In this document: positions 15,511 to 24,903 of the stretch, one piece after another
How positions within the stretch are numbered: position 1 is the stretch's first letter
Layout: each line of letters starts with the position of its first letter
From: Polaromonas sp.
Lineage (GTDB): Bacteria; Pseudomonadota; Gammaproteobacteria; Burkholderiales; Burkholderiaceae_C
Direction of reading: 5' to 3'
NCBI RefSeq assembly: GCF_029945925.1
Contig: NZ_JAQSDN010000006.1
Coordinates: 1 to 64,000 of the forward strand
DNA: 64,000 bases
The notes under the pieces: model-generated
Database searches by the model: none
Seen by the model: only the letters and a program-made list of their open reading frames with translations
What the model was told of the DNA's origin: nothing
Translations under genes and position numbers: made by a program

Positions 15511-16728
15511 TCATACGATCTCCCTGACAAGCCCAAACAGAGTGTCTTCTGCACTGATCGGATTAGGCGCGAGAGGTGTGTGCCTGGGCCGTGTTGCAAA
15601 CACGGTTTGCACATGCTGGTCTATGGTCCCATGCGTGTCCGGCAGGTACAGCCCACCCCATTGCAGCGCCACCAGATTTCTGGCCATGGCCACCTGCTCT
15701 GCCTGCATGGGCAGCACCACCGGCCAGCAGCCAGCCTGCAGAGCCTGGCCCACACCGTGCAAACCGCCGTTGCTCAAATAAATGTCAGCCTGCTGCAAAG
15801 CCTGGGGCAAGTCGATGAGCTGGTTGACGACGGTGACGCTGCCTAGCTGCTCAATCTGCGGGCTACTGCTTTGGGGCACCACCAGGTACGCGGTGATGTT
15901 GGCCGCGCGTAGCTGGGCAATCAGCGTTTGAAGGCCGGGTGTCTCCGGCTTGAGGTAGCCAAGCACGCGCGCTGACTGCTCTTCATTTATCTGTGGTGGC
16001 TCTTTGGCGAGCCACGGCGGCTGAAGCGCTGCCGATGCGGCCGTTTCTTCGTCTGCCTTGTGCGCCCCCAGAAACCCTGCGTAGACCACACCAGGCCGCT
16101 GGCCATAGTGGTCAAGCTGCGCAGGACTGAGGACCACCCGCTGGACGGGCCAACCGGCCATGCTGCTCAAGGAGGCCATGCGCTCGTCTCGGCCACAAGA
16201 CTGAAACGCCTGATTGAATGCACTGGTTAGCGCGCTTGCTGCCTGGTCCATAACGCTGCGGTCTCCCCCCTTGACGCCCGGAAAATGCTGGAGACCCGGC
16301 AACAAAGGTGCCACGCAGAACCCGCTGCCCACCTCCAGGCTGGGAATACCGGCCACCCGGGCGGCAGCCAGCAGTGCGGGCGCGTAATCGGCCAGCACGA
16401 TGTCTGGCTTCAAACATTTCAAGACGCTAAGCCACGCCTTGACTGCACCTGTCAATTGTGCGGCGTCACCATAACCCAATGACAGCAACAACTCGGGCCA
16501 GCTTTTGGGTGAGGCCTGGTTTGTAGAAGAAGCGCTGCGAAAAACGGGGGCTTGCCAGATGCCTATTTCTGGGCGCTTGCCCATCCATTGTTCAAGTTGC
16601 TCAACATTGGGCGCAGCCATGTGCACGCCAAACCCCTGCTGCAAGGCCTGTCCCACAAAGCCAGTCCACGGCGCAATATGGCCCGAACCTTCATCAGCCT
16701 CGGTGGCCAGGAGCAGGGTTGCCTTCAC
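15511..16728 (-). CDS. GT1-like glycosyltransferase in the type I secretion operon (405 aa)
   Basis: Resembles the UDP-glycosyltransferase/macrolide glycosyltransferase (GT-B) family. The N-terminus LLLATEADEGSGHIAPW matches the usual opening strand with a GH motif. The C-terminal half has a nucleotide-sugar-binding-like stretch at about 335-370 (SNGGLHGVGQALQAGCWPVV, then LPMQAEQ). In that stretch the usual HGG histidine is replaced by Asn and the EAL glutamate by Gln, so activity or donor choice may be unusual. The gene overlaps hlyD by 4 nt, placing it third in the exporter operon. No HlyC-type acyltransferase is visible in the window. Modification of an exported RTX protein is possible but unproven; small-molecule glycosylation is the alternative. 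Confidence 0.7.
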   Translation of the reverse strand: MKATLLLATEADEGSGHIAPWTGFVGQALQQGFGVHMAAPNVEQLEQWMGKRPEIGIWQAPVFRSASSTNQASPKSWPELLLSLGYGDAAQLTGAVKAWLSVLKCLKPDIVLADYAPALLAAARVAGIPSLEVGSGFCVAPLLPGLQHFPGVKGGDRSVMDQAASALTSAFNQAFQSCGRDERMASLSSMAGWPVQRVVLSPAQLDHYGQRPGVVYAGFLGAHKADEETAASAALQPPWLAKEPPQINEEQSARVLGYLKPETPGLQTLIAQLRAANITAYLVVPQSSSPQIEQLGSVTVVNQLIDLPQALQQADIYLSNGGLHGVGQALQAGCWPVVLPMQAEQVAMARNLVALQWGGLYLPDTHGTIDQHVQTVFATRPRHTPLAPNPISAEDTLFGLVREIV

Positions 16729-18092
16729 CGCTCCCTCCCCGCCTCAGCCGACACCTTTTGCACCGGACTCAGCAAATACTCCATGATGGTTCTACGCCCT
16801 TGGTGAATTTCTGCGGCCACCTGCATGCCAGCCTCCAGGCCCTTGCGCTGGCTGGCGTCGCCGTTGAGGGACTCCAGATATTGCGTGTCGAGCTTGACCA
16901 GCGCTTTGTAGCCCTGCGGCGCTGATTGGCCGGCGTTGTTGTTATTGCTGGCTTGCGAATCAGGCGCCAGGGTCTGGATGCTGCCTTCGAGCAGGCCATA
17001 CTTCTGAAACGGATAAGCGGCGACCTTGACGCGCACGTGCTGGCCTGTCTGCACAAACCCTACGTCTTCATTTTTCACCTGCACCTCGGCCAGCAGTTGC
17101 TCGCCCCGTGGCACCAGGGTGAGCAGCACCATGCCGGGCTGCACCACGGCGCCCTTGCTGGTGGTGGCCACGTCTTTGACGATGCCGGCTTGCGGTGCCT
17201 TCAGTTCGAGCAGGCCGGTTTTGTAGCCCATCTTCTGGGTGTCTTGCTCCAGCTTGGCCAGCTGGCCCATGGCTTCGGTGCGCTCTATCAACAGCTGGCT
17301 GCGAAAGGTACTTGAAAGGCCGGCGATTTTTTTGTCCTGCGCGGTGATGGTGGAGAGCAGACCCTGCACCGTGGCTGCCTGGGCTTTGAGGTCTTGTGAC
17401 TTTTCAATGGCTTCGCGCTCTTTGTCGTTGCCGGCGATGGGGCTCAAAAAGCCTTCTGCCACCAGCTTGCTATGCGCTTTGGCACTTTGTTCATAGCTGG
17501 GCAAAGTGTTCTTGAGTTTTGTGAGCGTTTCTTGAGCAGAGCGCAATTCGTTTTGCGCACGCTCGCGGGTTGCCACCTCTTGCGCCAGTGAATCGGTAAA
17601 GGCTTGCCGGTGGGCGTTGGCCTGGGCCTGCACCTGGGCAATCATCACGGGGTCGTCACCGTCCTTGATGGCGAGCGGAATGCCGGCCAGCTCTGCATCT
17701 ACCCTGCGCAACGTCAGACGTTTAAGGCTTAGCTCGCTGGCCAGGCTGCGGCTGTCGGCGCCGGTCATGGTGGGGTCCAGCCGGATCAACACCTGGCCGG
17801 CTTGCACCTGGTCGCCCTCGCGCACCAGAATTTCTGCCACCACACCGGCTTCGGCCGGTTGCACAATTTTTGTGTAGCTGACAGGTACCAGCTTGCCGTC
17901 GGCCACGGCCACCACATCTACCTTGGCGAAAATGGCCCAGGCCAGCAAGATGGTGAAAAGCCCGCCGACGAGATACAAGATCAGCCGCGGCAGCTTGGGC
18001 ATGGGGCTTTCCTGAATGGCCAGCAGCCCAGGGGAAAACTCGGCGGCGTCAGGCAACAGACGCTTGGCCAGGGTTTGGGCCAGGCTGCTCAT
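16725..18092 (-). CDS. hlyD: Type I secretion membrane-fusion protein, HlyD family (455 aa)
   Basis: Periplasmic adaptor linking the inner-membrane ABC exporter to a TolC-type outer-membrane channel. It has a short cytosolic N-terminus, one membrane segment at about residues 37-58 (LILYLVGGLFTILLAWAIF), and a first lipoyl half with GVVAEILVREGDQVQAGQ near residue 83. A long helical hairpin region (about 120-270) and a second lipoyl/beta-barrel half follow. The C-terminal QGRRTIMEYLLSPV tail is typical of HlyD/LapC-like proteins. Its stop overlaps the glycosyltransferase start. The outer-membrane partner is not in this window. Confidence 0.93.
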   Translation of the reverse strand: MSSLAQTLAKRLLPDAAEFSPGLLAIQESPMPKLPRLILYLVGGLFTILLAWAIFAKVDVVAVADGKLVPVSYTKIVQPAEAGVVAEILVREGDQVQAGQVLIRLDPTMTGADSRSLASELSLKRLTLRRVDAELAGIPLAIKDGDDPVMIAQVQAQANAHRQAFTDSLAQEVATRERAQNELRSAQETLTKLKNTLPSYEQSAKAHSKLVAEGFLSPIAGNDKEREAIEKSQDLKAQAATVQGLLSTITAQDKKIAGLSSTFRSQLLIERTEAMGQLAKLEQDTQKMGYKTGLLELKAPQAGIVKDVATTSKGAVVQPGMVLLTLVPRGEQLLAEVQVKNEDVGFVQTGQHVRVKVAAYPFQKYGLLEGSIQTLAPDSQASNNNNAGQSAPQGYKALVKLDTQYLESLNGDASQRKGLEAGMQVAAEIHQGRRTIMEYLLSPVQKVSAEAGRER

Positions 18093-18147
18093 TCGGAAAC
18101 CTCCGCACTACGCGCTGCGGTATTCGCCTTGGGAACGGCCCGGCGGC

Positions 18148-20328
18148 TCATGCGACCGCCTTTTGTTGAACAACTTTTTTGAGATGTCCGCCGCCAATCA
18201 CAAAAATCTCGTCCACCTGAAGGGTCTTGGGCAGTGCGTGCGTCACAAACAACATGCTGACCTTGCCGCGCAAGGCGTTGACGGTGGTGGCAAAAGCATT
18301 GGCGGTTTGCGCATCCAGCGCGCTGGTGGCTTCATCAAAGATCAGCACCTTGGGCTTTTTGAGCAGTGCGCGGGCAATGGCCAGGCGCTGCTTTTGCCCG
18401 CCTGACAGGCCGGCACCACGCTCGCCGATTTCGGTTTGATAGCCCTGGGGCAGGGTCTGGATGGCGTCATGGATTTCAGCCATCTGGCAGGCCTGCACCA
18501 CTTGCTCAAAACTGGCATGGGGGTTGGCCATGAGCAGGTTGTCGTACACGGTGCCGCTGAACAGCACAGTTTCCTGCGGCACCACGCCAAAGTTGGCGCG
18601 CAGCTCGTTGGCGCTCAGGTGCAGGATGTCGATGCCGTTCACCTTGATCTGCCCTTCGGTGGGCCGGTAAAAGCCCTGCAGCAGTTTGGTGAGCGTTGAT
18701 TTGCCCGTGCCGCTGGGCCCCATGATGGCCACCGTCTGCCCGGGCTCAATGGTGAGGTTGACGTTTTTGTACAGCAGCGGCAAATCAGGCGCGTAGCGAA
18801 AGCCGATATCTATGAGTTCAATCTCACCCCTGGCATCGCCCTTTCTGCTGGGCGCCAGGCGGTAGGGCTCAGTCGGCACGTTCATCAGGTCGCCCAGCCT
18901 GTCCACCGCCAGGCTGGCTTGCTGAAACTGCTGCCACAAGCCGACCATGCGCAGCATGGGCTGGCTGAGCTTGCCGGCAAACATCTGAAACGCCACCAGC
19001 ATGCCGACGGTGAACACCGTGCCGGTGCCCGCGGCCAGCGCAATGGTGTCGGGGTGCATCACAATCCACGCGCCTATGACCAGAATCAGCAGCGTCATCA
19101 TCTGCTCCAGCGTGTTGGCGATGACGTTGTAGGTGTTGGCAATCTGTTTGGTCTGAAAGCCTGACTGCAGGTAGGTGGCCAGGTAGCCGTCATAGCGGGT
19201 TTGCAGTTGCGGCTCAAACTGCAGGCTTTTGACGGTCTCCAGCCCGGCAATGTATTCGGTCAGAAAGGCCTGATTGCGCGCACCCAGCATGAACTGCTGG
19301 TTCAGGCGCGTCTGGAAGATGGGCGCCACCAGAAATGACAGCAGTGCAATCACGGCCAGAATGCCCAACACGATGAGCGTGAGGGTGACCGAGTAATAGA
19401 ACATCACACCCATGCAGATCAGCAAGAACGGAACATCCAGAATGATGGTTACCGCAGCCGAAGCAATGAACTCGCGTATGGTCTCTACCCCATGCAGCCG
19501 GGCAGCAATCACGCCGGTGGGACGGTTCTGAAAATACTTGGGCGGCAAGCGAAACAGGTGCTGAAACACCGCCGCGCCCAGCACAGCGTCAACCCTGTTG
19601 CCGGTGTGCAAAATGGCGTACTGGCGCACCCAGGTCAGCAGCGCGGTGAACAGCATGAACACCGCCATGCCGATGCCAAGCGCAACCAGTGTGCTTTCAG
19701 TGCGATGCACCACCACCTTGTCGATGATGGCCTGCGTGAACAGTGGCAAACCCAGCGCAAGAAGCTGCAGCACCAGGCTGGCGCCCAGCACTTCATGCCA
19801 AACCTTTCGGTGCTTGAGCAGCTCAGGCACAAACCAGCGAAACCCGAAGGACGACCCCACACCGGCGCCAGAATCCGGGTCGCGCACGGCCTCGTCTTCC
19901 GGGTAAAGGAGCACGGCCTGCCCGTTCAGGGTTGATTCGAATTCGGCCCTTGAGCTGGTAACGGGAGAGTTGCTGTTGGCGGGCAACCAGACAACCTGCT
20001 CGTCACTCACTGCGATCACAATACCCAATGTCGGAGCAACGGGGGTTATGTCATCGACACCAAGATTCGCCGGCGTATTTGCTTCCAGGGTGCCAGTGCT
20101 GCTTAGCCCTACCAGCAAGGGCAAAGGAAGTTGAGGCAGTTCCGCGGACCTGATGCAACGAAGCTGGGTTTTGAACCCCAAACCCCTCGCTGCGCGAACC
20201 AGACCTGATTCGTCATACGGCGGTGGGAACTGCTGCAACAGCAATTGCGCGTCAAATGGTCGGCGATGCACCGCGCACATCGTTTGCAGCGCCCACACGA
20301 AGACAGCTTGTGCGTACTCTTTTTGCAT
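18148..20328 (-). CDS. hlyB: Type I secretion ABC transporter, HlyB family (726 aa)
   Basis: Inner-membrane exporter ATPase. It has an N-terminal peptidase-C39-like region (about 1-130) with no visible DCGxAC catalytic cysteine motif, so probably a docking domain that binds RTX substrates, then a six-helix transmembrane domain (about 160-440). The C-terminal ATPase has Walker A GPSGTGKST, signature LSGGQKQR, Walker B VLIFDEATSALD and the H-loop FVTHAL. The start MQKEYAQ is chosen because it follows GGTGAGGGAGCC and matches the usual family N-terminus; the frame stays open upstream but encodes no family-like sequence. hlyD follows after 55 bp. Confidence 0.93.
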   Translation of the reverse strand: MQKEYAQAVFVWALQTMCAVHRRPFDAQLLLQQFPPPYDESGLVRAARGLGFKTQLRCIRSAELPQLPLPLLVGLSSTGTLEANTPANLGVDDITPVAPTLGIVIAVSDEQVVWLPANSNSPVTSSRAEFESTLNGQAVLLYPEDEAVRDPDSGAGVGSSFGFRWFVPELLKHRKVWHEVLGASLVLQLLALGLPLFTQAIIDKVVVHRTESTLVALGIGMAVFMLFTALLTWVRQYAILHTGNRVDAVLGAAVFQHLFRLPPKYFQNRPTGVIAARLHGVETIREFIASAAVTIILDVPFLLICMGVMFYYSVTLTLIVLGILAVIALLSFLVAPIFQTRLNQQFMLGARNQAFLTEYIAGLETVKSLQFEPQLQTRYDGYLATYLQSGFQTKQIANTYNVIANTLEQMMTLLILVIGAWIVMHPDTIALAAGTGTVFTVGMLVAFQMFAGKLSQPMLRMVGLWQQFQQASLAVDRLGDLMNVPTEPYRLAPSRKGDARGEIELIDIGFRYAPDLPLLYKNVNLTIEPGQTVAIMGPSGTGKSTLTKLLQGFYRPTEGQIKVNGIDILHLSANELRANFGVVPQETVLFSGTVYDNLLMANPHASFEQVVQACQMAEIHDAIQTLPQGYQTEIGERGAGLSGGQKQRLAIARALLKKPKVLIFDEATSALDAQTANAFATTVNALRGKVSMLFVTHALPKTLQVDEIFVIGGGHLKKVVQQKAVA

Positions 20329-20605
20329 GGCTCCCTCACCTGCAAGCTGGTTGCAGGCCCTCCCCTCTGCTCGTATGCGGCAGAGCATACGGTTGAAACA
20401 TCTCGAAACACCGTCGATGATCAACGAATGGGGAAGCGATGCAACACCTACCCCTGTCAATGTTGACAGGGTTGAGGTCAAAGCAAGGGTAAATACTTGA
20501 AGGCCATGACTGCGGCGCCAGATTGATGGCATGCCAACAAGATTCAGGGTACAGCAAGACCTGCGCGAGATGTCAAAGCACAAACCGCCCCGAAGACGGC
20601 AACAA
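20329..20605. other. Upstream region of the exporter operon
   Basis: Non-coding leader of about 280 bp between the hlyB start and the terminator hairpin. It holds the inverted repeat at 20452-20471. No clear sigma-70 pair could be assigned with confidence. Confidence 0.5.
20452..20471. promoter_or_regulatory. Operator-like inverted repeat upstream of hlyB
   Basis: Perfect 9-bp arms, ccctgtcaa and ttgacaggg, separated by tg and lying about 125 bp upstream of the hlyB start codon. Each arm contains a TTGACA-like hexamer, so a bound regulator could overlap a -35 element. No regulator gene lies beside it in this window. Confidence 0.45.
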
Positions 20606-20640
20606 AAAAGCCCCAAAAACACTAGGCTTGCGGGGCTTTT
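20606..20640. terminator. Rho-independent terminator-like hairpin
   Basis: Arms aaaagcccc (20606-20614) and ggggctttt (20632-20640), with A and T tracts on both sides, so it could work in either direction. A very similar hairpin follows the tRNA-Ser gene at 28804-28840. This one may be the original tRNA terminator, left beyond the island's far end. Confidence 0.7.
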
Positions 20641-20670
20641 GGGGGTCTGTGTTGGACTACATCAAACCGG

Positions 20671-20690
20671 TTCTTGGCGGGAGGGTGTCG
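20671..20690. repeat. Putative attachment site, island left end
   Basis: ttcttggcgggagggtg matches the tRNA-Ser 3' end region at 28879-28896 apart from a one-base indel. Weaker similarity continues into the adjacent cccaagaa-side flank and a following terminator hairpin. Confidence 0.55.
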
Positions 20691-20747
20691 TTCACATAAA
20701 GCCCGCTAGCCCGCGTGGATGCTGGAAACCGATTTTCTACGCTTCAA

Positions 20748-20771
20748 TTGTGCCCCCAAATGTGCCCCCAC
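20748..20771. repeat. Integrase arm-like repeats, left
   Basis: Two direct copies of tgtgccccc separated by aaa. Related tgggggca/tgccccc units occur at the other end of the island beside the integrase start (28691-28760). Confidence 0.5.
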
Positions 20772-21064
20772 TTCGTTGCAGCTGCAGCATTTTCCCAAGG
20801 GGAGGGCACCCCCCTCCCCCAATACTCCCGCACGAGAAGATTTGGCGAACAAGACGGTTTCCGGGATAACCGAGAAAGGTTTTCACACCCCCCTACCCCG
20901 TGAGAGAACGAAAGGATCGCGCTTACCGGATGCAGCCGGCCACTCCAGGCGCTCAGATCGGCGGCAGCGAAACCGAGATGATGCTCAGGGCATCAACATT
21001 TGAACTGCGACAACTGAGGGCAGTGCGACAGCCGCATGGATAAAGGCTTCCCGTGTTCTCAGCC

Positions 21065-21094
21065 TGCCCTCAGTCGCGGCGATGACTGAGGGCA
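21065..21094. repeat. Inverted repeat at the island's left side
   Basis: Perfect 11-bp arms, tgccctcagtc and gactgagggca, with an 8-nt loop. A third copy of ctgagggca lies at about 21014-21022. There is no T-run after the stem, so a protein-binding or replication role fits better than termination. Confidence 0.6.
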
Positions 21095-21271
21095 ATTATT
21101 TCCGCTGGCGTCCGATAACGTGCGACACCTGCCCAACCTTGGAGATTGTCCGGTCAAATGTCGAAATATGCAGCGCGGTTGTAGCTCCATCCGCCACCGC
21201 CCAACGGCGGCCCGACAAGTGCAGGCAACTGCACAAACAGGCCATCAACCGGCCTGCGCTGCTGCAAGAAC

Positions 21272-24169
21272 TCACAGGTCAAGACTGAAGATCGACGGTG
21301 CAATGCGGTAGCACGTTGCAGCCCCCACGCCCGGCAGGCGTGGTCTACAGTCGAATGGACGGCCTTTGTCGGGCACGAGGCATTCGTGCTCCACCAACAC
21401 GCGGCACACGGCCTGGTAGTCGAAGCCCTGACACACCTCTCCCCTGAAGGTCTCGGCCAGGATGAAGTACTCGAAGCTCACGCCGTCACCCAGCGCAGCC
21501 GGCATCCGATCACCGAACTCTTGTCCATGTTGGTTGTTGGTCTTGATTGGTTCGCCAGCAGCGTTCAACATACGCCGCACCCCCGCCCTCTGCAAAGTCT
21601 TGGGCGCGTGGTCATCAGCGCTGCGATGCCACATCGAGAAACGACCTTCTCCATGCGTTTCAAGGAAGCGCCGCACGGCCCGCAACATGGCAACAACCTC
21701 ACCATTGCCGATGCCGCCGCGTGCTGCAAGCCAGGCATTGAAGCAAGCACGAGCGGCCCGCTCACTCTCACCGGCCGGCCAGCCTGTCAGGCCCGCCGCA
21801 GTGGCCAGCTCGCCTGCCGCACCTACAAGCGCAAAGCGTGCGCCCACGCGCTCTACCTGTCCGCTTGCTGCCTCGGGGATTAGTTGCGCAGCCAGCGCGT
21901 CCGATGCTTCGCGGATGCTGGCCTTGAGGGTGTCGGCATTGGCCGATAACCATTCCAGCCAGGCATGCCCCGTTGCGCCGTAGACTGCTTGCGCCTGGTG
22001 CGTGATGTGTTTGGCAAAGGCAGCGCCGCCCTCGTGCCCGTGCAATTGCTCAAAGGCCCCCAGACCTGCGCCGGCATCGGCGGGTATGTCAGCCATGCGC
22101 ACCTCTTGCCCGGTGCGGGTGCGCTTCATACCCTCTGCCATGTGGTCGGCTAAGCCCAACTCGCCAGCACTCAAGAACAGCAGCCGCCAGGCTTGCCGAG
22201 CGCGTGGCGTGCCGGTGCGAGTTGCGCGGGCCTTGCCCTGTTCGTTGGCCAGCATGTAAGCGCATTCGCCCGCCGTCTTGGGGTCGATCTGTGCCAGCTC
22301 ATCCAGGATCAGCAGGCAGTCGCTGTGCTGGGCCGCCGTTGCTTCCAGTGCGTTATCCGTACTGCGCCAGCGCTGCAGATAACTCGCGCCGCCGTACACA
22401 CTCGCAGCCAGCTTCAAGGCCGTGGTTTTGCCGCTGGAGCTGTCGCCGCGATAGTGAAAGCCCCCGCTCTCCATGCCTGCAGGGCGCAACAACGGCCCGG
22501 CAAAGGCGCACGCGACAGCGAACACTAAACGCGAATTGCCGGCGCACAGTGCCCCTACGCGGTCGCGCCATGCTTCAAGCGTTCCCTTGCTTCGGAAGGT
22601 GTTCTCAACGGCGTTATCAGTTTGGAAAACGATGCGCTCTGCATCGTCGCCGATGGTTTCGCGCGGCAACACAAAGGCGCGGCCATGCCATCCGATGCGA
22701 TCGGTACAACTTGCGAATTCCTCGGGAGTGCGGGTCTGGATGTACTGCGTCAACAGGTTGCGAGCGCGTGGTGTCGTTGCGATGCGAAGCCCCATGTTCA
22801 ACAACGTGGCGCGATACTCGCCGCCATCACCCGACAACATGCGGGCCGGCATCGCCCATTGCTTTGCACTGCCCAGCGGATCGGCAAAGGTCAGCAGGTA
22901 ACCCCAGCCGCCGCCATCCTGGTCGCGTGTCAGCGCTTCCACATTCAAGCGGCTGCAGATCCACTCGGGCGGCTTGCGCTTACCCTCTTGGTCTATGCCC
23001 TCATGCCAAACGCCATCATCATTCACGGCGAACACGTCAAAGGCGCGGCCCTTGTCGGCATCGGCCATGCGGGCGCTCCGGCTGGCCTTGCCTGTCTTGT
23101 CGGCTTGCGCGGCCGTATGGCTCGCATGGTGCGCATCAATCGCGGTTTTGACAATGGCCCGCACCGCAACAAGCCCCGCCGCTTGGTGCAGGTCGTTAAA
23201 GTCGCTGCCGCCATCGGGTAGCGACTCAGGGAACACCGCAAGCCCCCGCACCGCGCGCGCCGCCGCCGCGGCCTTGTCACCACCGGGATTGTTGCCGGTG
23301 CGTGCAAACGTCTGCACGTCATCATCACCACACAGCACTAGCAAGGCGGTCGGATACAACTGGCGCAGCGCTTTGGCGACATGTGCCAAGTTACCCGCGT
23401 CAAAGGCCACTGCCACCGGGTGGCCCGTGGCTTCGTGAAGGCTTGCCGCCGTGGCGTAGCCCTCTGCCACCAGCAAGACAGCGGGCGCGGGCGCGTGATT
23501 GCTCACATCGCCCAACATATGCCACAAGCCCGACTTGCGCCCGCCTTTCAAAAACAGTTTGTCGGGGCCGTCCGAGGGCATTGCGGGTGCGATGCGTTGC
23601 ACGTTGCAGAGCTGGTCCGCAGCATCGCGCAAAGGCACCAACAACCAACCATCGGCGGCGAAGCGCACACCGTGCGGCTGTACGCCCTTGCGAACCAAGT
23701 AGGGGCTTGTACCTGTCTCGCTGGCCGCCTGCCACAGCCCCTCTGCTTCGACAGCTGCACTCGCGTGGCCGGCCCGCTGCTTTGCCTGTTCGGCTTGCTG
23801 ACGTGCGTCCCGTTCACTCGCCAGGCGAGCCACCACATCCGCACTGGGTTTGCCGGTTGCCCGACTGGCATGGGGCAGCTCGAATCCGCGCTCTTTTGCC
23901 AGATGCAACAGGGTGCCGATGCTGACACCGCCGCCTGCCTTAATACTGCGCCAGGTACTGAGGGCGGCTTTGGCGTCATAGCCATCAGCGGTGGCGCTCC
24001 AGTCCGTAAAAAGATCACGACCCGCGCTGTCTGGAAACTCGCTTTTGATCGCCATGCCGACTCTCGCCCACTCATCGCGGGCCAAGTTCGCCGGGATGTA
24101 CGAAAGAGCCGCCCGAGTTGTCTCAAGCGAAATTGGCGCCGCAGGAGGGGTCAACTGACGCACCTTCAC
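21272..24169 (-). CDS. PriCT/Toprim-like/DUF927 helicase-type replication protein (965 aa)
   Basis: Multi-domain replication protein of integrative elements. Residues about 10-105 resemble the primase C-terminal PriCT_2 domain (EWARVGMAIK, then DLFTDWSATADGYD). About 150-370 is a zinc-less primase/Toprim-like region (LLVAEGYATAASLHEATG, LLVLCGDDD). About 390-760 is a DUF927 ATPase with Walker A GDSSSGKTT near residue 575 and Walker B CLLILDELAQID. Such proteins probably prime and unwind the element's own origin. The start overlaps the upstream gene's stop by 4 nt. Confidence 0.85.
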   Translation of the reverse strand: MKVRQLTPPAAPISLETTRAALSYIPANLARDEWARVGMAIKSEFPDSAGRDLFTDWSATADGYDAKAALSTWRSIKAGGGVSIGTLLHLAKERGFELPHASRATGKPSADVVARLASERDARQQAEQAKQRAGHASAAVEAEGLWQAASETGTSPYLVRKGVQPHGVRFAADGWLLVPLRDAADQLCNVQRIAPAMPSDGPDKLFLKGGRKSGLWHMLGDVSNHAPAPAVLLVAEGYATAASLHEATGHPVAVAFDAGNLAHVAKALRQLYPTALLVLCGDDDVQTFARTGNNPGGDKAAAAARAVRGLAVFPESLPDGGSDFNDLHQAAGLVAVRAIVKTAIDAHHASHTAAQADKTGKASRSARMADADKGRAFDVFAVNDDGVWHEGIDQEGKRKPPEWICSRLNVEALTRDQDGGGWGYLLTFADPLGSAKQWAMPARMLSGDGGEYRATLLNMGLRIATTPRARNLLTQYIQTRTPEEFASCTDRIGWHGRAFVLPRETIGDDAERIVFQTDNAVENTFRSKGTLEAWRDRVGALCAGNSRLVFAVACAFAGPLLRPAGMESGGFHYRGDSSSGKTTALKLAASVYGGASYLQRWRSTDNALEATAAQHSDCLLILDELAQIDPKTAGECAYMLANEQGKARATRTGTPRARQAWRLLFLSAGELGLADHMAEGMKRTRTGQEVRMADIPADAGAGLGAFEQLHGHEGGAAFAKHITHQAQAVYGATGHAWLEWLSANADTLKASIREASDALAAQLIPEAASGQVERVGARFALVGAAGELATAAGLTGWPAGESERAARACFNAWLAARGGIGNGEVVAMLRAVRRFLETHGEGRFSMWHRSADDHAPKTLQRAGVRRMLNAAGEPIKTNNQHGQEFGDRMPAALGDGVSFEYFILAETFRGEVCQGFDYQAVCRVLVEHECLVPDKGRPFDCRPRLPGVGAATCYRIAPSIFSLDL

Positions 24170-24867
24170 TCAGAGGGTGTGAGCTCTGCAGGCGTGATCT
24201 CAGACAGGTCAGGTGCATTCTCTTCGATCAGTTGCATGCTGCCGACATTCAGCACACCTGCCACCGCGTGGAGAGCTGCAGCCCGAATTTTCCCAAGCGT
24301 GATCAACAGCTCCGCAGCATCATAGTCAGCGACCATCAGGTCAGCCAGCTCACTCGACAACCCATCCAGCGCCTGCATGGCTTTGGTAAGTGCCGGCGCG
24401 TTTGTGGACATATCGAGCCGGCTCGCCCCGTCCCTCATCCTAGTAACCGTTGGCCACTCTACATCGTTGGCACGAACACGCTGATTGAGCCCGAATACCC
24501 AGCGCGCCAATATATGAATGCGCGGGTCTGCAAGCTCTTGCAGTTTCCGACGAAACCGCCCCTCCACCTGCTGAACCGTGGTGTCCATCCCCACCGCTCG
24601 CTGATACGCAGAACCATGCGCTTGCTTGGCCTGCCGGTACTCGAGCGTGAGCTTGTCGAGCGCGGCTGCTCGTTTCTTAAGGTTGGCCGAAGCGGCCAAC
24701 TGCTCCTCGAGCGCTGCAGGGACTTCGGACGCCTGCTGCACAAGCAGGCGTTTGCGCTCATGGTAGCGCCCGGTCAGCGCGTCAGCAATAACGCCTTGAA
24801 CGGTTTTAGTTGTAACGAGAAAGCCGAGCCATTCGCGTGCTTTGTTCTCGCTTATTTTCTTGATCAT
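24166..24867 (-). CDS. Unknown island protein (233 aa)
   Basis: No family recognised. The protein is largely helical with a predicted coiled-coil-like middle (about 45-115, rich in Ala, Glu, Lys and Arg) and an acidic C-terminus. Its stop overlaps the start of the DUF927 protein by 4 nt, so the two are probably co-translated, suggesting a replication accessory or loader. The start MIKKISENK follows an AAGGAGA-type site. Confidence 0.65.
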   Translation of the reverse strand: MIKKISENKAREWLGFLVTTKTVQGVIADALTGRYHERKRLLVQQASEVPAALEEQLAASANLKKRAAALDKLTLEYRQAKQAHGSAYQRAVGMDTTVQQVEGRFRRKLQELADPRIHILARWVFGLNQRVRANDVEWPTVTRMRDGASRLDMSTNAPALTKAMQALDGLSSELADLMVADYDAAELLITLGKIRAAALHAVAGVLNVGSMQLIEENAPDLSEITPAELTPSE

Positions 24868-24903
24868 GAGAATCTCCTTGGTGATAGAAAAGGTTGTCGC
24901 TCG

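Larger units (their letters stand above)
20641..21271. other. Left end of the genomic island, no gene
   Basis: About 630 bp without a supportable gene. It contains the degenerate attachment copy at 20671-20690, the integrase arm-like repeats at 20748-20771, a C-rich tract near 20808-20820, and the inverted repeat at 21065-21094. Confidence 0.6.
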
